The translations under genes were made by a program, and so were the position numbers. Below, one piece after another: positions 45,173 to 54,635 of a DNA stretch of 64,000 nt; within the stretch, counting starts at the first letter, position 1, and each line of letters starts with the position of its first letter. The DNA comes from Methylobacterium amylolyticum (GTDB lineage: Bacteria > Pseudomonadota > Alphaproteobacteria > Rhizobiales > Beijerinckiaceae), in NCBI RefSeq assembly GCF_030700245.1, contig NZ_JAUYZI010000002.1, forward strand, positions 186,001-250,000. The letters are read 5' to 3'. The notes beneath the pieces were generated by a model, which was not told the origin of the DNA, made no database searches, and was given only the letters and a program-made list of their open reading frames with translations.

Positions 45173-47679
45173 GCCGCCCCTCCGGCCAGCGTCGGCGCCC
45201 CGTCCGCCGCGGGCCGGCGCCCGCCCCGCGCCCGCAGGCGCAGGGCGTTGCCGAGCACGAACACGCTGGAGAAGGCCATGGCGCCGGCCGCGAGCACCGG
45301 CGACAGGGCCGGCCCACCGAACGGCACGAGGATGCCGGCGGCCACCGGGATCAGCGCGACGTTGTAGGCGAAGGCCCAGAACAGGTTCTGATGGATGTTG
45401 GCCATCACCGCGCGGGACAGGTCGAGGGCCTCCACCAGGGCGCCGGGCGAGCCCGACATCAGCACCACGTCGGCGCTCTCCACCGCGATGTCGGTGCCGG
45501 TGCCGATCGCCAGCCCGACATCGGCCTCGGCCAGCGCCGGCGCGTCGTTGATGCCGTCGCCGACGAAGGCCACCGGCCCGTGCGCCGCGCGGAGTTTCTT
45601 CACGATCTCGGCCTTGCCACCGGGCAGGACGCCCGCCTCGACCGCGTCGATGCCGAGGCCTTCCGCGACGTGGGCGGCCGCGACGGGATCGTCGCCCGTC
45701 ACCATCACGACCGCGAGACCGCGCGCCCTTAGGGCCGCCACCGCGTCTCGGGCGCCGTCCTTGGCCGGGTCGGCGACCGCGAGCAGCGCCGCGTGGCGGC
45801 CATCGAGGGCGAGGTGGACGGGGCTCCGCCCATCGGCCGCCAGACGCTCGGCCCGGGCGAGCAGATCGGGATCGCCCGCGATCCCGAGCCGGTCGAGGTA
45901 GCGCGGCGCGCCGACCGCGACCGTCCGGCCCGACACCCGGCCGGAGACGCCGAAGCCGTCGACCGCCTCGAAATCCTCCGCCTCGGCCACGTCGAGGCCG
46001 CGCCCGCGCGCCGCCGCGACGATCGCGGCCGCGATCGGGTGCTCTGAGCGCGCCTCGACCGCCGCGGCGAGCGCCAGCGCCTCCGGCTCCTCAGCGCCCG
46101 AAGTCCCGAAAAAATCGGTGAGGCGGGGGCGGCCCTCGGTCAGGGTGCCGGTCTTGTCGAGGGCGACCGCCCGCACGTCGCGCAGCGCCTGGAGGGCGGT
46201 GCCGTCGCGGAACAGCACGCCGAGCCCCGCGGCCCGCCCGGTCCCGACCACCAGGGCTGTCGGCGTGGCGAGCCCCATGGCGCAGGGGCAGGCGATGATC
46301 AGCACCGCCACCGCGTGGACCAGCGCCGGCCCGAGCGCGGGAGCCGGGGCCAGGACGAGCCACGCGCCGAAGGTGAGGAGCGCCGCGGCGATCACCGCGG
46401 GCACGAAGCGGCCGGTGACGCGGTCGACCAGCGCCTGGATCGGCAGCTTGCCGCCCTGCGCCCGCTCGACCAGCGCCGCGATCTGGGCGAGCACGGTGGC
46501 CTCGCCCACCGCCTCGACCCGGATGTCGAGGCCGCCGCGGCCGTTGAGCGTGCCGCCGACGACGCGCGCGCCCGCGGCCTTGCGCACCGGCGCGGGCTCG
46601 CCCGTCACCATGCTCTCGTCCACGTGGCTGCCCCCCGCGACCACGACCCCGTCGGCGGCCACCCGCTCGCCGGGGCGCACCCGCACCACGTCCCCGGTCC
46701 GGAGCGCGGCGAGCGGCACCTCGGCCTCGGCGCCATCGCGGAGCACGCGGGCGGTCTTGGGCGTCAGGTCCATCAGCCGGGTGATCGCCTCCCCGGTCCG
46801 GCCGCGGGCGCGCGCTTCGAGGGTGCGCCCGAGCAGGATCAGGGTGACGATCAGGACGCTCGCCTCGAAATAGAGATGCGCCGCCCCCGCGGGCAGGAGG
46901 CCGGGCGCCAGCGCCGAGACCAGGGAGTAGAGGTAGGCCGCCCCGGCGCCCAGCGCGACGAGGGCGTTCATGTCCGGGTGGCCGCGCAGCAGGCCGGGGA
47001 TCCCGCGCAGGAAGAACCGGCGGCCGGGCCCGGCGAGCACCAGCGTCGCCAGCCCCGCCTGGACGAGGGCGGAGACCGGGCCGTGCAGCGCCGGCAGCAG
47101 GTGGCCGGCGACGTGGCCGCCCATGTCGAGGGCGACGACGGGGGCCGAGAGCAGCGCGGCGATGACGAGGTCGCGGCGCAGCACCCGCGCCTCCGCCGCC
47201 TGCCGGGCCGCCGGGTCGGGCGCGGACGCCGCCTCGAACGGCTTGGCCGGGTAGCCCGCAATCTCCGAAGCGGCGGCGAGGTCCCGGACCGCGACGACGC
47301 CCTCGGGGTGGCGCACCGTCGCGCGGCCGGTGGCGAGGTTGACGCTCGCGCCCGTCACCCCCGGCACGGCGGCGAGCGCCCGCTCGACGCGCCCCACGCA
47401 GCTCGCGCAGGACATCCCGTCCACCGCGAGCACGGTCTGCGCCTCGGGCAGGGGATAGCCGGCCTCATCGAGCGCCGCGGCGACTTCGGCCGGGCCGGCG
47501 GGACCGCCGAGGACGAGGCCGGCGCGGCCGGTGGCGAGGTTGACCGACACGTCGCGCGCCCCGGGCAGGGCGCGCAGCGCGCGCTCGACGCGTCCCACGC
47601 AGCTCGCGCAGGACATGCCCGTGACGGGGAGGCTGAGCGGGATGGGATTTCCCGCGGCGGGTTCGGCGGATGCGGTCAT
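45169..47679 (-). CDS. copA: Cu(I)-exporting P1B-type ATPase CopA
   Basis: The 836-residue protein has two N-terminal heavy-metal domains, each with GMSCASC (near residues 20 and 86). There are eight membrane helices. The ion-binding CPC motif is in [16 protein letters not shown], the phosphorylation motif is DKTGTLTEG, and HP and [10 protein letters not shown] motifs complete the set. It pumps Cu(I) from the cytoplasm. The ATG at 47679 is only about 8 bp from the predicted -10 element, so the message may be nearly leaderless. A T6 run on the coding strand (+ strand A6 at 46109-46114) near codon 522 could favour slippage. Confidence 0.96.
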   Translation of the reverse strand: MTASAEPAAGNPIPLSLPVTGMSCASCVGRVERALRALPGARDVSVNLATGRAGLVLGGPAGPAEVAAALDEAGYPLPEAQTVLAVDGMSCASCVGRVERALAAVPGVTGASVNLATGRATVRHPEGVVAVRDLAAASEIAGYPAKPFEAASAPDPAARQAAEARVLRRDLVIAALLSAPVVALDMGGHVAGHLLPALHGPVSALVQAGLATLVLAGPGRRFFLRGIPGLLRGHPDMNALVALGAGAAYLYSLVSALAPGLLPAGAAHLYFEASVLIVTLILLGRTLEARARGRTGEAITRLMDLTPKTARVLRDGAEAEVPLAALRTGDVVRVRPGERVAADGVVVAGGSHVDESMVTGEPAPVRKAAGARVVGGTLNGRGGLDIRVEAVGEATVLAQIAALVERAQGGKLPIQALVDRVTGRFVPAVIAAALLTFGAWLVLAPAPALGPALVHAVAVLIIACPCAMGLATPTALVVGTGRAAGLGVLFRDGTALQALRDVRAVALDKTGTLTEGRPRLTDFFGTSGAEEPEALALAAAVEARSEHPIAAAIVAAARGRGLDVAEAEDFEAVDGFGVSGRVSGRTVAVGAPRYLDRLGIAGDPDLLARAERLAADGRSPVHLALDGRHAALLAVADPAKDGARDAVAALRARGLAVVMVTGDDPVAAAHVAEGLGIDAVEAGVLPGGKAEIVKKLRAAHGPVAFVGDGINDAPALAEADVGLAIGTGTDIAVESADVVLMSGSPGALVEALDLSRAVMANIHQNLFWAFAYNVALIPVAAGILVPFGGPALSPVLAAGAMAFSSVFVLGNALRLRARGGRRPAADGAPTLAGGAA

Positions 47680-47686
47680 GTCCGCG

Positions 47687-47717
47687 GATGTGGGGCTTCC
47701 CATCGTGGGAAGGTCAA
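47687..47717 (-). promoter_or_regulatory. CueR-type promoter of copA
   Basis: Read on the minus strand, TTGACC (47717-47712) is the -35 element. It is followed by the dyad CTTCCCA-N3-TGGGAAG (47712-47696) and, with a 19-bp spacer, CACATC (47692-47687) as a weak -10. The long spacer with a CTTCCC/GGGAAG dyad between the hexamers is the hallmark of CueR promoters, as at E. coli copA. The copA ATG lies about 8 bp downstream, at the expected transcription start. Confidence 0.75.
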
Positions 47718-47737
47718 GGGTCGCGGCGCGTCGGCAC

Positions 47738-49003
47738 CTACACCGGGTCCGGCTGGTCCCGGATCTCGGCCTCGCGGCCGTGCTCGGGCAGGCTGACCCG
47801 CACGGTCGTGCCGCGCCCGACCGCGCTGTCGATGGCGAGTCGGCCGCGATGGCGGTTGAGGCTGTGCTTGACGATCGCGAGCCCAAGGCCGGTGCCGCCG
47901 CGGGCACGGCTCGACGCCACGTCGACCCGGTAGAAGCGCTCGGTCAGGCGGGGGATGTGCTCGGGGGCGATCCCCGGCCCGTCGTCGCTGACGGTCAAGA
48001 CGATCCGGGCCCCGTGGCGGGGGTCGTCCTCGCGGGAGAGGCCCACCCGGACGTGGCCGCCGCCGTACTTCACGGCGTTCTCGATCAGGTTCTCGATCAC
48101 CCGGGCGAGCTCGTCGGCGTCGCCGGGCACCGGGTAGGGGCCGTCCCCGTCCGTGAAGGTCACCTCCGCGCCGCGCCGCGCCGCGGGCGGGGCCTGCGCG
48201 TCGACCATCTGCCGGGCGAGCGCGCCGAGATCGACGGTCGCGGTCGGCGCCACGTGCTCGCGCAGCTCGATCCGCGACAGCGACAGCAGGTCGTCGATCA
48301 GCCGGGTCATGCGCTGGGCCTGGGCGCGCATGATCTCCAGGAAGCGCTCGCGGGCGGGCGCGTCGTCGCGGGCCGGGCCCTGGAGGGTCTCGATGAAGCC
48401 GATCAGCGAGGCGAGCGGCGTGCGCAGCTCGTGGCTGGCGTTGGCGACGAAATCGACCCGCATCGTCTCCAGGCGGCGCGCCGAGGTGAGGTCGCGCAGG
48501 AACAGGACGGCGCCGGCCCCCGACCCGTCGGGCACGGGCAGGGGGCCGACCTGCACCTCGAAGGCCCGCTCCAGGGGGATCCGGGTGGCATAGGCGATCC
48601 GCTGGGGGGCACCGGTCGCGAGCGCAGCCTCGACGGCGTCCAGCACCTCGGGACTGCGCAGGGCGAAGGAGAGCGGCCGGGCCAGGTGCAGCGCCGGCAG
48701 CAGGGCGCGGGCGGCGGGATTGGCCTCCAGCACCAGGGTGCGCCGGTCGACGAGGATCACCGGGTCGGGCACGTGGGCGAGCAGCGCCTCGGCGATGCCC
48801 CGGCGGCCCGTGCTCGCCGCCGGGCGCAGCGGCGGAGCCTTGCGGCCGCGCGCGCCGAGGAGGCCGCCGAGGCAGGCGGCGCAGAGAGCCGCGAGGATCA
48901 GCCAGAGGTCGAGCGCGCCGCCGAGCCATGCGGCGAGGCCGAGGAATCCCGCCGCGATCCCGGCGCCGGTCCAGGCCGCGCGGCTGCGCGCATCGTCGGC
49001 CAT
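47738..49003 (-). CDS. phoR: PhoR-like sensor histidine kinase
   Basis: The product (421 residues) has two membrane helices (residues 10-50), a PAS-like domain ([21 protein letters not shown]), the phospho-acceptor motif [23 protein letters not shown], and an ATPase domain with the N box [12 protein letters not shown], the G1 box [11 protein letters not shown] and the G2 box [11 protein letters not shown]. The architecture matches PhoR of the Pho regulon. Its usual partners phoB and pst are not in the window, and the next gene on this strand is copA, so the assignment as PhoR, not another kinase of that type, is tentative. Confidence 0.8.
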   Translation of the reverse strand: MADDARSRAAWTGAGIAAGFLGLAAWLGGALDLWLILAALCAACLGGLLGARGRKAPPLRPAASTGRRGIAEALLAHVPDPVILVDRRTLVLEANPAARALLPALHLARPLSFALRSPEVLDAVEAALATGAPQRIAYATRIPLERAFEVQVGPLPVPDGSGAGAVLFLRDLTSARRLETMRVDFVANASHELRTPLASLIGFIETLQGPARDDAPARERFLEIMRAQAQRMTRLIDDLLSLSRIELREHVAPTATVDLGALARQMVDAQAPPAARRGAEVTFTDGDGPYPVPGDADELARVIENLIENAVKYGGGHVRVGLSREDDPRHGARIVLTVSDDGPGIAPEHIPRLTERFYRVDVASSRARGGTGLGLAIVKHSLNRHRGRLAIDSAVGRGTTVRVSLPEHGREAEIRDQPDPV

Positions 49004-49016
49004 GGCGGGGGCGCCG

Positions 49017-50144
49017 CTACCGCGGCCCCGGCTCGTCGGGCCAGCTCTTGCCGGACGGGCCGGCCGTGCCCTCCGGCGGCCCGGCCTCCCGGGACGCGTC
49101 CTGGGCGCCGCCGGCCCGCTTCACGATCTCGTAGAGGCCGAGCATCGCCAGCGCGGTCACGAACGGGACGACGTAGTAGCAGCCGCGGAACAGCAGCAGC
49201 GAGGTCAGCACCTCGTCCCGCGGCAGGTGGGACAGGGCGAGCAGCACGGTCGCCTCGAACACCCCGATCCCGCCCGGCGCATTCGAGGCGATGCCGAGCA
49301 TCGCGCCGAGCACGTAGATCGCCAGGAAGGTGGTGAAGCCGAGATTGGTCTCCTGCGGCAGCAGCACGTAGAGGGTCGCCGCGGCGGCGCAGACGTCGCC
49401 GATGCCGACCAGCATCTGCCCGATCGAGACCGAGGCGCCGGGCAGCTCCAGCCGCCAGTGCTTGACGGTGACGCTGCGCCGCTTGGCCGAGACCCAGACG
49501 AGGTAGCCGAGCACCAGGGCGAGCGCGGCGAAGCCGACCCCCTTGTTGAGCTCGATCGAGGTGAAGGCGAGCCCGGCGAGCTGCCCGGCCTCGATGATCA
49601 GGCTGAGGCCGAGCACCACGCCCATGCCGAGCCAGAACGTGAAGCCGGCGATCACCGTCAGCGCGGCGATCTTGGACGCCGACAGCCCCTGCCGGGCATA
49701 GATCCAGTAGCGGATCGTGCCGGCGGTGAGCAGCGGGAAGCCGAGGGTGAAGCTCACCGCGTAGCTCGTGAACGAGGCGAGCGCGGTGATCCGGTAGGGC
49801 ACCTTGATCTTGAGCTGGCGCAGGGCCAGGGCGTCGTAACCGGTGAGGAACAGGTAGCTGATGCCGACGAACAGCAGCGCGAGGCCGAGCTGCTCCGCGG
49901 TCGCGGCCGCGAGAGCGCCCTTCACCTCCGACCACGTGACGCTCTGGACGAGCTTCCACAGTACCCCGAGCGACACCGCGACCAGGACGATGCTCGCCGC
50001 CGTGCCGATCCAGGCGTAGCGGCTGCGCAGTCCCTTGCCGCGCTTCTTGCCCGGTTCCCCGCCTGTGCGCGCGGCATCGGCGGAGGCGCCGTCGACCGGA
50101 TCGGCCGGCTGGACCTCCTTCCGATGCTGTCCCTGGAAATTCAT
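49017..50144 (-). CDS. UPF0104/lysylphosphatidylglycerol synthase TM-region-like membrane protein
   Basis: The product (375 residues) has about eight helices. The segments GYDALALRQLKIKVPYRITALASFTSYAVSFTLGFPLLTAGTIRYWIYA and GVFEATVLLALSHLPRDEVLTSLLLFRGCYYVVPF match the UPF0104 family, which is related to the MprF flippase region. There is no C-terminal catalytic domain. The N-terminal 40 residues are Lys/Arg-rich and cytoplasmic. The ATG at 50144 gives a usual length. It sits 13 bp upstream of the PhoR-like gene, on the same strand, so they may be co-transcribed. Confidence 0.82.
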   Translation of the reverse strand: MNFQGQHRKEVQPADPVDGASADAARTGGEPGKKRGKGLRSRYAWIGTAASIVLVAVSLGVLWKLVQSVTWSEVKGALAAATAEQLGLALLFVGISYLFLTGYDALALRQLKIKVPYRITALASFTSYAVSFTLGFPLLTAGTIRYWIYARQGLSASKIAALTVIAGFTFWLGMGVVLGLSLIIEAGQLAGLAFTSIELNKGVGFAALALVLGYLVWVSAKRRSVTVKHWRLELPGASVSIGQMLVGIGDVCAAAATLYVLLPQETNLGFTTFLAIYVLGAMLGIASNAPGGIGVFEATVLLALSHLPRDEVLTSLLLFRGCYYVVPFVTALAMLGLYEIVKRAGGAQDASREAGPPEGTAGPSGKSWPDEPGPR

Positions 50145-50324
50145 GCCGCTCGGCGTCCGCCCCTTCCGGCTGCGCGGGCCGACGGGGCCGCGAGGGCCCG
50201 TGCCGGATGTACCCGGACCGCGGCCCGTCGCCCCGCATGTAGGCCGAACGGGCGGACATGGCCAGCGACGGGGGTGCGGTTCCCTGCGGAGCCGGCGACG
50301 CGCAACCGGGGGCGCCACGATCGC

Positions 50325-50353
50325 TTGAGAGATTGTAGCTTTCAAGCTACGAT
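50325..50353 (+). promoter_or_regulatory. Promoter and operator of the HigBA pair
   Basis: TTGAGA (50325-50330), a 17-bp spacer and TACGAT (50348-50353) form a good sigma70 promoter. Inside it is a perfect palindrome, GTAGCTT-TC-AAGCTAC (50335-50350), which overlaps the -10 and would let the antitoxin repress. The toxin ATG at 50359 is only 6 bp from the -10 end, so the message may be leaderless. Confidence 0.7.
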
Positions 50354-50358
50354 TGGCC

Positions 50359-50649
50359 ATGCCGACGATCCGTCAGACGCAAGACTTCGCGGCTTGGTTC
50401 GCTGGTCTGCGCGATCGCCAAGCGAAGGCCAGGATCGACGTGCGGATCCGTCGTCTCTCGCTCGGTAATCCGGGGCAGATGCGCGTGTTGTCCGGCGGCG
50501 TCGCGGAGATGAAGATCGATTACGGTCCGGGTTATCGGATCTATTTCATTCAGAAGGGCGCCGAGATCGTGATCCTGCTCTGCGGCGGCGACAAGCGGAC
50601 TCAGGAGCGGGACATCGAGCGCGCTCTGGCGATGGCGCAGGAGGTCTAG
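50359..50649 (+). CDS. higB: HigB-type toxin (RelE/ParE superfamily)
   Basis: The product (96 residues) matches the HigB/RelE-type toxin family of type II addiction modules, of the 'addiction module killer protein' type. Motifs are FAAWFAGLRDRQAKARIDVRIRRL, LSGGVAEMKIDYGPGYRIYF and ILLCGGDKRTQERDIERA, with several basic residues suited to RNA contact. Such toxins cut mRNA on the ribosome. ATG at 50359 was taken over the upstream TTG at 50353, which lies inside the -10. The antitoxin follows after 1 bp. Base composition is lower in G+C than the neighbours, consistent with transfer. Confidence 0.88.
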   Translation: MPTIRQTQDFAAWFAGLRDRQAKARIDVRIRRLSLGNPGQMRVLSGGVAEMKIDYGPGYRIYFIQKGAEIVILLCGGDKRTQERDIERALAMAQEV

Positions 50650-50650
50650 C

Positions 50651-50941
50651 ATGGCCATCGAGACCAAGCCGTGGGACGTCACCGAGCACCTTCAGGACGA
50701 AGCGTCGATCGCCGCCTACATCGAGGCGGTTCTGGAGGATGGCGACCCGTCGCTGGTCGCAGCGGCCATCGGCGATGTGGCCCGCGCCCACGGCATGGCG
50801 CAGATCGCGGCGGAGACCGGCCGCTCCCGCGAGAGCCTCTACCGGGCGCTGTCCGAGAAGGGGAACCCGCAGCTCGACACGCTGATGGGTGTGCTGAAGG
50901 CGATCGGCCTCCGGCTGAGCGTCAGGCCGGCGGACGCGTAG
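50651..50941 (+). CDS. higA: HigA-type antitoxin
   Basis: The product (96 residues) has a Xre-type helix-turn-helix in its C-terminal half (AQIAAETGRSRESLYRALSEKGNPQLDTLMGVLKAIGLRL), and an N-terminal part (TKPWDVTEHLQDEASIAAYIEAVLEDGDPS) typical of the COG3636 antitoxin branch. It would bind HigB and the palindrome upstream of the pair. The ATG follows the toxin stop by 1 bp. Confidence 0.9.
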   Translation: MAIETKPWDVTEHLQDEASIAAYIEAVLEDGDPSLVAAAIGDVARAHGMAQIAAETGRSRESLYRALSEKGNPQLDTLMGVLKAIGLRLSVRPADA

Positions 50942-50953
50942 ACCCGTTCCATC

Positions 50954-51577
50954 TCACGCTGCCCGCAGCAACGCCGCAGCCTCGGCCAGCCCGGCCCGGA
51001 TCCGCGCGGGCACCGCGGGCGAGGTGCAGACGTAGGTCGGGCTCGGGTGCGGGATCGCCACGACGGGCAGCCCGGGGCGGAGGGTGGCCAGCGCCGGGGC
51101 CACGGCTCCGGCGAAGCGGCCGGCGAGCACCGCCACCGCGAGCCGCGGCAACAGGGCGAGGAGGGGCGCGAGGTAGGGCTCGGCCGCGCGCGCCTCCGAG
51201 CGGCGCGGGGCGCGGTTGAGGGCGCCCTCCGCGTGGATCAGCCAGGGCACCGCGTTCCAGATCAGCGTGTCGCCCCGGGCGATCCCCGATTCGTGCAGGA
51301 AGCGGAACAGGTTGGCGGCGGTGCCGTTGGCGCTGTCGCGGGTGACGAAGCCGGTGCGCAGCACCATCGGGCCCGGCGTCTCCAGGAGGAGCAGCAACCG
51401 CGCGTCCACGCCGCCGTCGAGGGGGTCGGGGTCGGGGACCGGTGCCCCCCGCTCCGCCGCGATCGTCCGGGCAAGGCTACGGATCGGCGCGATGTGGGGC
51501 GCGTCGAGGAGCGCGCGGCGCGCCGCGAGGGCGGCCGGGTCGGCGAGGCTCTTCGGCGCGTCGGGCTCAGGTCGCAT
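50954..51577 (-). CDS. Uracil-DNA glycosylase-like protein
   Basis: The product (207 residues) resembles the uracil-DNA glycosylase superfamily. Motif-1-like segment GFVTRDSANGTAANLFRFL and WNAVPW near residues 90-110, and motif-2-like IPHPSPTYVC near residue 175, are visible. It starts inside the PIG-L gene (11-bp overlap) as the last gene of the minus-strand cluster. Whether it removes uracil from DNA or has been recruited for another base or nucleotide is not clear. Confidence 0.7.
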   Translation of the reverse strand: MRPEPDAPKSLADPAALAARRALLDAPHIAPIRSLARTIAAERGAPVPDPDPLDGGVDARLLLLLETPGPMVLRTGFVTRDSANGTAANLFRFLHESGIARGDTLIWNAVPWLIHAEGALNRAPRRSEARAAEPYLAPLLALLPRLAVAVLAGRFAGAVAPALATLRPGLPVVAIPHPSPTYVCTSPAVPARIRAGLAEAAALLRAA

Positions 51578-52337
51578 GCAGGCCGGGGATCGTCTCGGCC
51601 AAGCGGTCGGGCAGGGAGCCCGACAGGCGGAACCGCTCGACGCCCTCTTCCCGCGCCAGACGCTCCCGCAACCCGGCCTCGCCGCCGAACTGGAAGCCGA
51701 TCTGGCTCGTGTAGGCGGCGCAGGCCGCGTGCTTGCGCGCCTGGGCCTCCGCATCGAGGGCGACCGCGCGGACCGGCAGGTCGGCGAACAGGGCGGCCAG
51801 AGGCTCCTTCGGCGCGGTCTCGCGGACGGTGTAGGGGAAGTCGCGCCACCACAGCACCGGCGCGGCAGGGGCGGCGGCGCGCAGCGCCCGCACCGCCTGC
51901 ACGTGGTCGACATGGCCGCCGACCGCCTGGGGCGCGAGGATCAGGTCCGGCCCCTCCGCCGCGATCAGCGCGGACAGGGTGGGGGCGAGGTCGGCGGCGA
52001 TGCCGTCCTCCGGGCGCAGGTCCGAGAAGAGTTCGGGCGCGGAGGCGTAGCCCCGGTGCGGCGCCTCGCGGAACGGCAGGTGCCGCGGCGGCGAGATCCC
52101 CAGCGCGTCGGCCGCCGACGCGTCCTCGGCGCGGCGCAGGGCCATGTAGTCGACCTCCGGCGGGAGCCCCTTGTCGAGCTGGCAGGCGAGCGCGAAGCCC
52201 TGCGGGTCCGCCACGCTGCCCGTGAACAGCGTCGCCATGGTCACCCGCCAGCCGGCCCCGGCGAGGGCCGCGAGCAGCCCGCCGCAGGAGAAGGCGGCGT
52301 CGTCGAGATGGGGCGAGAGCGCGAGGGCGGTGGGCAT
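51567..52337 (-). CDS. PIG-L-family deacetylase (LmbE-like)
   Basis: The product (256 residues) has the zinc and catalytic motif SPHLDDAAFSCGG at residues 8-20 (H10, D12, D13) and the third ligand segment GGHVDHVQAVR near residue 138. The family removes acetyl groups from N-acetylglucosamine-type sugars, as MshB does in mycothiol and BshB in bacillithiol synthesis. ATG at 52337 begins the conserved sequence. It follows the GT gene after a palindromic repeat and overlaps the uracil-DNA glycosylase-like gene by 11 bp. Confidence 0.88.
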   Translation of the reverse strand: MPTALALSPHLDDAAFSCGGLLAALAGAGWRVTMATLFTGSVADPQGFALACQLDKGLPPEVDYMALRRAEDASAADALGISPPRHLPFREAPHRGYASAPELFSDLRPEDGIAADLAPTLSALIAAEGPDLILAPQAVGGHVDHVQAVRALRAAAPAAPVLWWRDFPYTVRETAPKEPLAALFADLPVRAVALDAEAQARKHAACAAYTSQIGFQFGGEAGLRERLAREEGVERFRLSGSLPDRLAETIPGLHAT

Positions 52338-52361
52338 GCGTTTCGGGTTTCGGCGATGGCT

Positions 52362-52481
52362 TCCCTCCCCCTTGCGGGGAGGGATCGAGGGTGGGGGTGG
52401 TTCAGGAGGCACCGCCGAGCTTCATCCGGCACCACTCCTGCCCCCAACCCCTCCCCGCAAGGGGCAGTGGCAAGGGAGAGG
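52362..52481. repeat. Interspersed palindromic element
   Basis: The arms CCCCTTGCGGGGAGGG (about 52367-52382) and CCCTCCCCGCAAGGGG (about 52449-52464) are reverse complements. Inner parts (GTGGGGGTGG ... CCCCCAACCCC) also pair partly. This is a common type of intergenic palindrome in Rhizobiales. It separates the GT and PIG-L genes, so it may split the transcript or stabilise an upstream message end. Confidence 0.6.
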
Positions 52482-52504
52482 GGTAAGTGAGAGGGGAACG
52501 CGGC

Positions 52505-53743
52505 TCAGAGGAGATGCGGCTCGGCACGGAAGCGGCAGGTCGGATCGACGGGCAGCGTGTCGGAAAAGTCCGTCGCCGGGCGAGCGTCCCGCACCCCCGC
52601 GTAGATCCCCATGATCTGCCGGCCGACCGCGCCCCAGGAATAGACCCGGCGGCACTCCTCCAGGCCCGCGGCGGCGATGTGGCGGCGCAGATCCGGATCC
52701 GTGACCACCCGCGTCAGCGCGGCGGCCTGGGCCGGCACGTCGCCGGGATCGACGAGCAGGCCGTTCTCGCCGTCGCGCAGGCAGTCCGAGACGCCGACCG
52801 CGTGGCAGGAGACGGTTGCCAGTCCCGCGGCCATCGCCTCCAGGATCGTGTTGGAGAACCCCTCCGCGTAGGTCGGCGAGGCGAACACGTCTGCCGCCCG
52901 GTAGAGCTCCGGCACGCGGTCGTACTCGGCGTAGCCGGTGAACGCGATCCGGTCGGGACCGAAGCCCAGCTCGTCGGCCAGCGCCTTGGCCGGGTCCACG
53001 TCCGGGCCGATGCCGGAGATCGTCGCCGCGAACGGCGTGCCCTGCTCCCGCAGGATCGCCAGCGCCCGGATGAAGTCGAGCACGCCTTTCCGGCGGTCGA
53101 CGCGGCCGTGGTACAGGATCCGGATCGGGCCGGCATGCGGGGCCGGCAGCCCGTCGGGCGTGCCTTGCGCGAAGCGGGCGGTGTCGACCGCGCCGGGCAC
53201 GATCGTGAAGCGCGCCGGATCGGAGCCCAGGCGGTCGCAGACCTCCTCCACGAACGAGGCGCCGCCGATCAGCAGCGCGTTGGCGTGGGCCAGCACCGCG
53301 CACATGGCGACCCGGTGGGTCTCGCAGCACGAGCCGACCCAGTGGCCGTCCCCACCCTGGATCGAGACCACGCTCGGCACGCCGAGTTTCTTGGCGGCCA
53401 GCAGCACCGCCCAGCCGGTCGGGTAGCCGTACTGGGCGTGCAGCACGTCGAACGGCGCCTTCGCGTGCTCGGCGCAGATCGTCTCGACCATCGTGTCGAT
53501 GTCGCGCTCGAAGTCGCCGCTCTCCTGCTCGCCGCGCTGTTCCAGGCCGATCACGGTGACGCCGGGCACCGGCGGAGGCGGCCCGCCCCCGTAGACGCGG
53601 GTGCCGAAGGCGTCGCCGCGGTACTGCGAGACCATCGTCACGTCGTGGTCGGCGCCGGAGAGCTCGCGCAGCAGGTTCTGCGCGTAGACGCTCATGCCCG
53701 ATATCGCCGGGAAATAGCGGCGGCTGAGGAAGAGGATTCTCAT
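52505..53743 (-). CDS. GT4-family glycosyltransferase
   Basis: The product (412 residues) has the GT-B fold features of family 4. The N-terminal part starts MRILFLSRRYFPAISGMSVYAQNLLREL. The C-terminal part has IRILYHGRVDRRKGVLDFIRAL and the EX7E-type run SPTYAEGFSNTILEAMAAGLATVS. GT4 includes MshA, which adds GlcNAc to inositol phosphate. The donor and acceptor here are unknown. Its start is ATG at 53743, 26 bp after the isomerase stop. Confidence 0.88.
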   Translation of the reverse strand: MRILFLSRRYFPAISGMSVYAQNLLRELSGADHDVTMVSQYRGDAFGTRVYGGGPPPPVPGVTVIGLEQRGEQESGDFERDIDTMVETICAEHAKAPFDVLHAQYGYPTGWAVLLAAKKLGVPSVVSIQGGDGHWVGSCCETHRVAMCAVLAHANALLIGGASFVEEVCDRLGSDPARFTIVPGAVDTARFAQGTPDGLPAPHAGPIRILYHGRVDRRKGVLDFIRALAILREQGTPFAATISGIGPDVDPAKALADELGFGPDRIAFTGYAEYDRVPELYRAADVFASPTYAEGFSNTILEAMAAGLATVSCHAVGVSDCLRDGENGLLVDPGDVPAQAAALTRVVTDPDLRRHIAAAGLEECRRVYSWGAVGRQIMGIYAGVRDARPATDFSDTLPVDPTCRFRAEPHLL

Positions 53744-53768
53744 CGGCCGATCGCCCGTTGCCCCGCCG

Positions 53769-54635
53769 TCATTGCGCGCGCGTCTCCTGGCCCGCGACAC
53801 TGCCCGGCCCCGGGCGGCGGCAGGCGCGCAGGTAGTCCAGCGCCTGAGGGATCATCACGTCGGCCCGGTGGCTCTCGCGGGACAGCTCGACGCAGACCAG
53901 CTTGCCGAAGCCGATCGCCTCCAGCGCCGCCAGCACGCCCGCGGTGTCCATGTCGCCCTCGCCGAACGGCAGGTGGATGTGGGAGCCCCGCCGCATGTCC
54001 TCGATCGCCACCGTGCCGATCCGGTCGGCGAATTCCCGCACCGCGTCGGCCGGCTCGCGCTCGCCGGTGACGAGGCAGTGGCCGGTGTCGAGGGCGAGCC
54101 TCAAACCCGGCACGTCGAGGGCGGCGAAGTCGTCGAGCGTCTCGATCAGCATGCCGGGCTCGGGTTCCAGGCAGGGGACGACGCCCTGCCCGGTCGCGAA
54201 GGCCGCCACCTCGTGCAGCCCCTCGACGAGCCACGCCCGGGCCTCGTCGCAATCGACACCGGGCTTCGGCACGCCGGCCCAGAACGACACGGCCTCGGCC
54301 GAGAGCATCGCGCCGATCTCGACCGCGCGCTTCAGGAAGCCGATCCGGCGGGCGCGGCCCGCGGCGTCGGCCGTCACCAGGGTCGGCTCGTGCTTGGCGG
54401 TCGGGTCGAGGAGGAAGCGGGCGCCGGTCTCGATGACGCAGGCCAGCTCCATCTTCTCCATCAGGCTCGCGACCCGGCCGGCCTCCGCCGCCCAGCCGTC
54501 CGCGAACGGGTCGAGGTGGTGGATGTCGAGCGTCAGCGCCACGCCGTCGTAGCCCGCCGCCTTGATCAGTTGCAGCGCGTCGTCGAGGCGGTGGTTGGCG
54601 GCGCCGTTGGTGTTGTAGGCGAAGCGCAGCGTCAT
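53769..54635 (-). CDS. TIM-barrel sugar phosphate isomerase/epimerase
   Basis: The product (288 residues) matches the AP-endonuclease-2/xylose-isomerase-like TIM barrel family. Typical metal-site segments are VPCLEPEPGMLIETLDDF near residue 165, RLALDTGHCLVTGE near residue 188 and IEDMRRGSHIHLPFGEGDMD near residue 217. The family isomerises sugars or inositols, as IolE and IolI do. Its ATG overlaps the YcaO stop by 4 bp. Its substrate is unknown, but inositol chemistry fits the neighbours. Confidence 0.86.
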   Translation of the reverse strand: MTLRFAYNTNGAANHRLDDALQLIKAAGYDGVALTLDIHHLDPFADGWAAEAGRVASLMEKMELACVIETGARFLLDPTAKHEPTLVTADAAGRARRIGFLKRAVEIGAMLSAEAVSFWAGVPKPGVDCDEARAWLVEGLHEVAAFATGQGVVPCLEPEPGMLIETLDDFAALDVPGLRLALDTGHCLVTGEREPADAVREFADRIGTVAIEDMRRGSHIHLPFGEGDMDTAGVLAALEAIGFGKLVCVELSRESHRADVMIPQALDYLRACRRPGPGSVAGQETRAQ

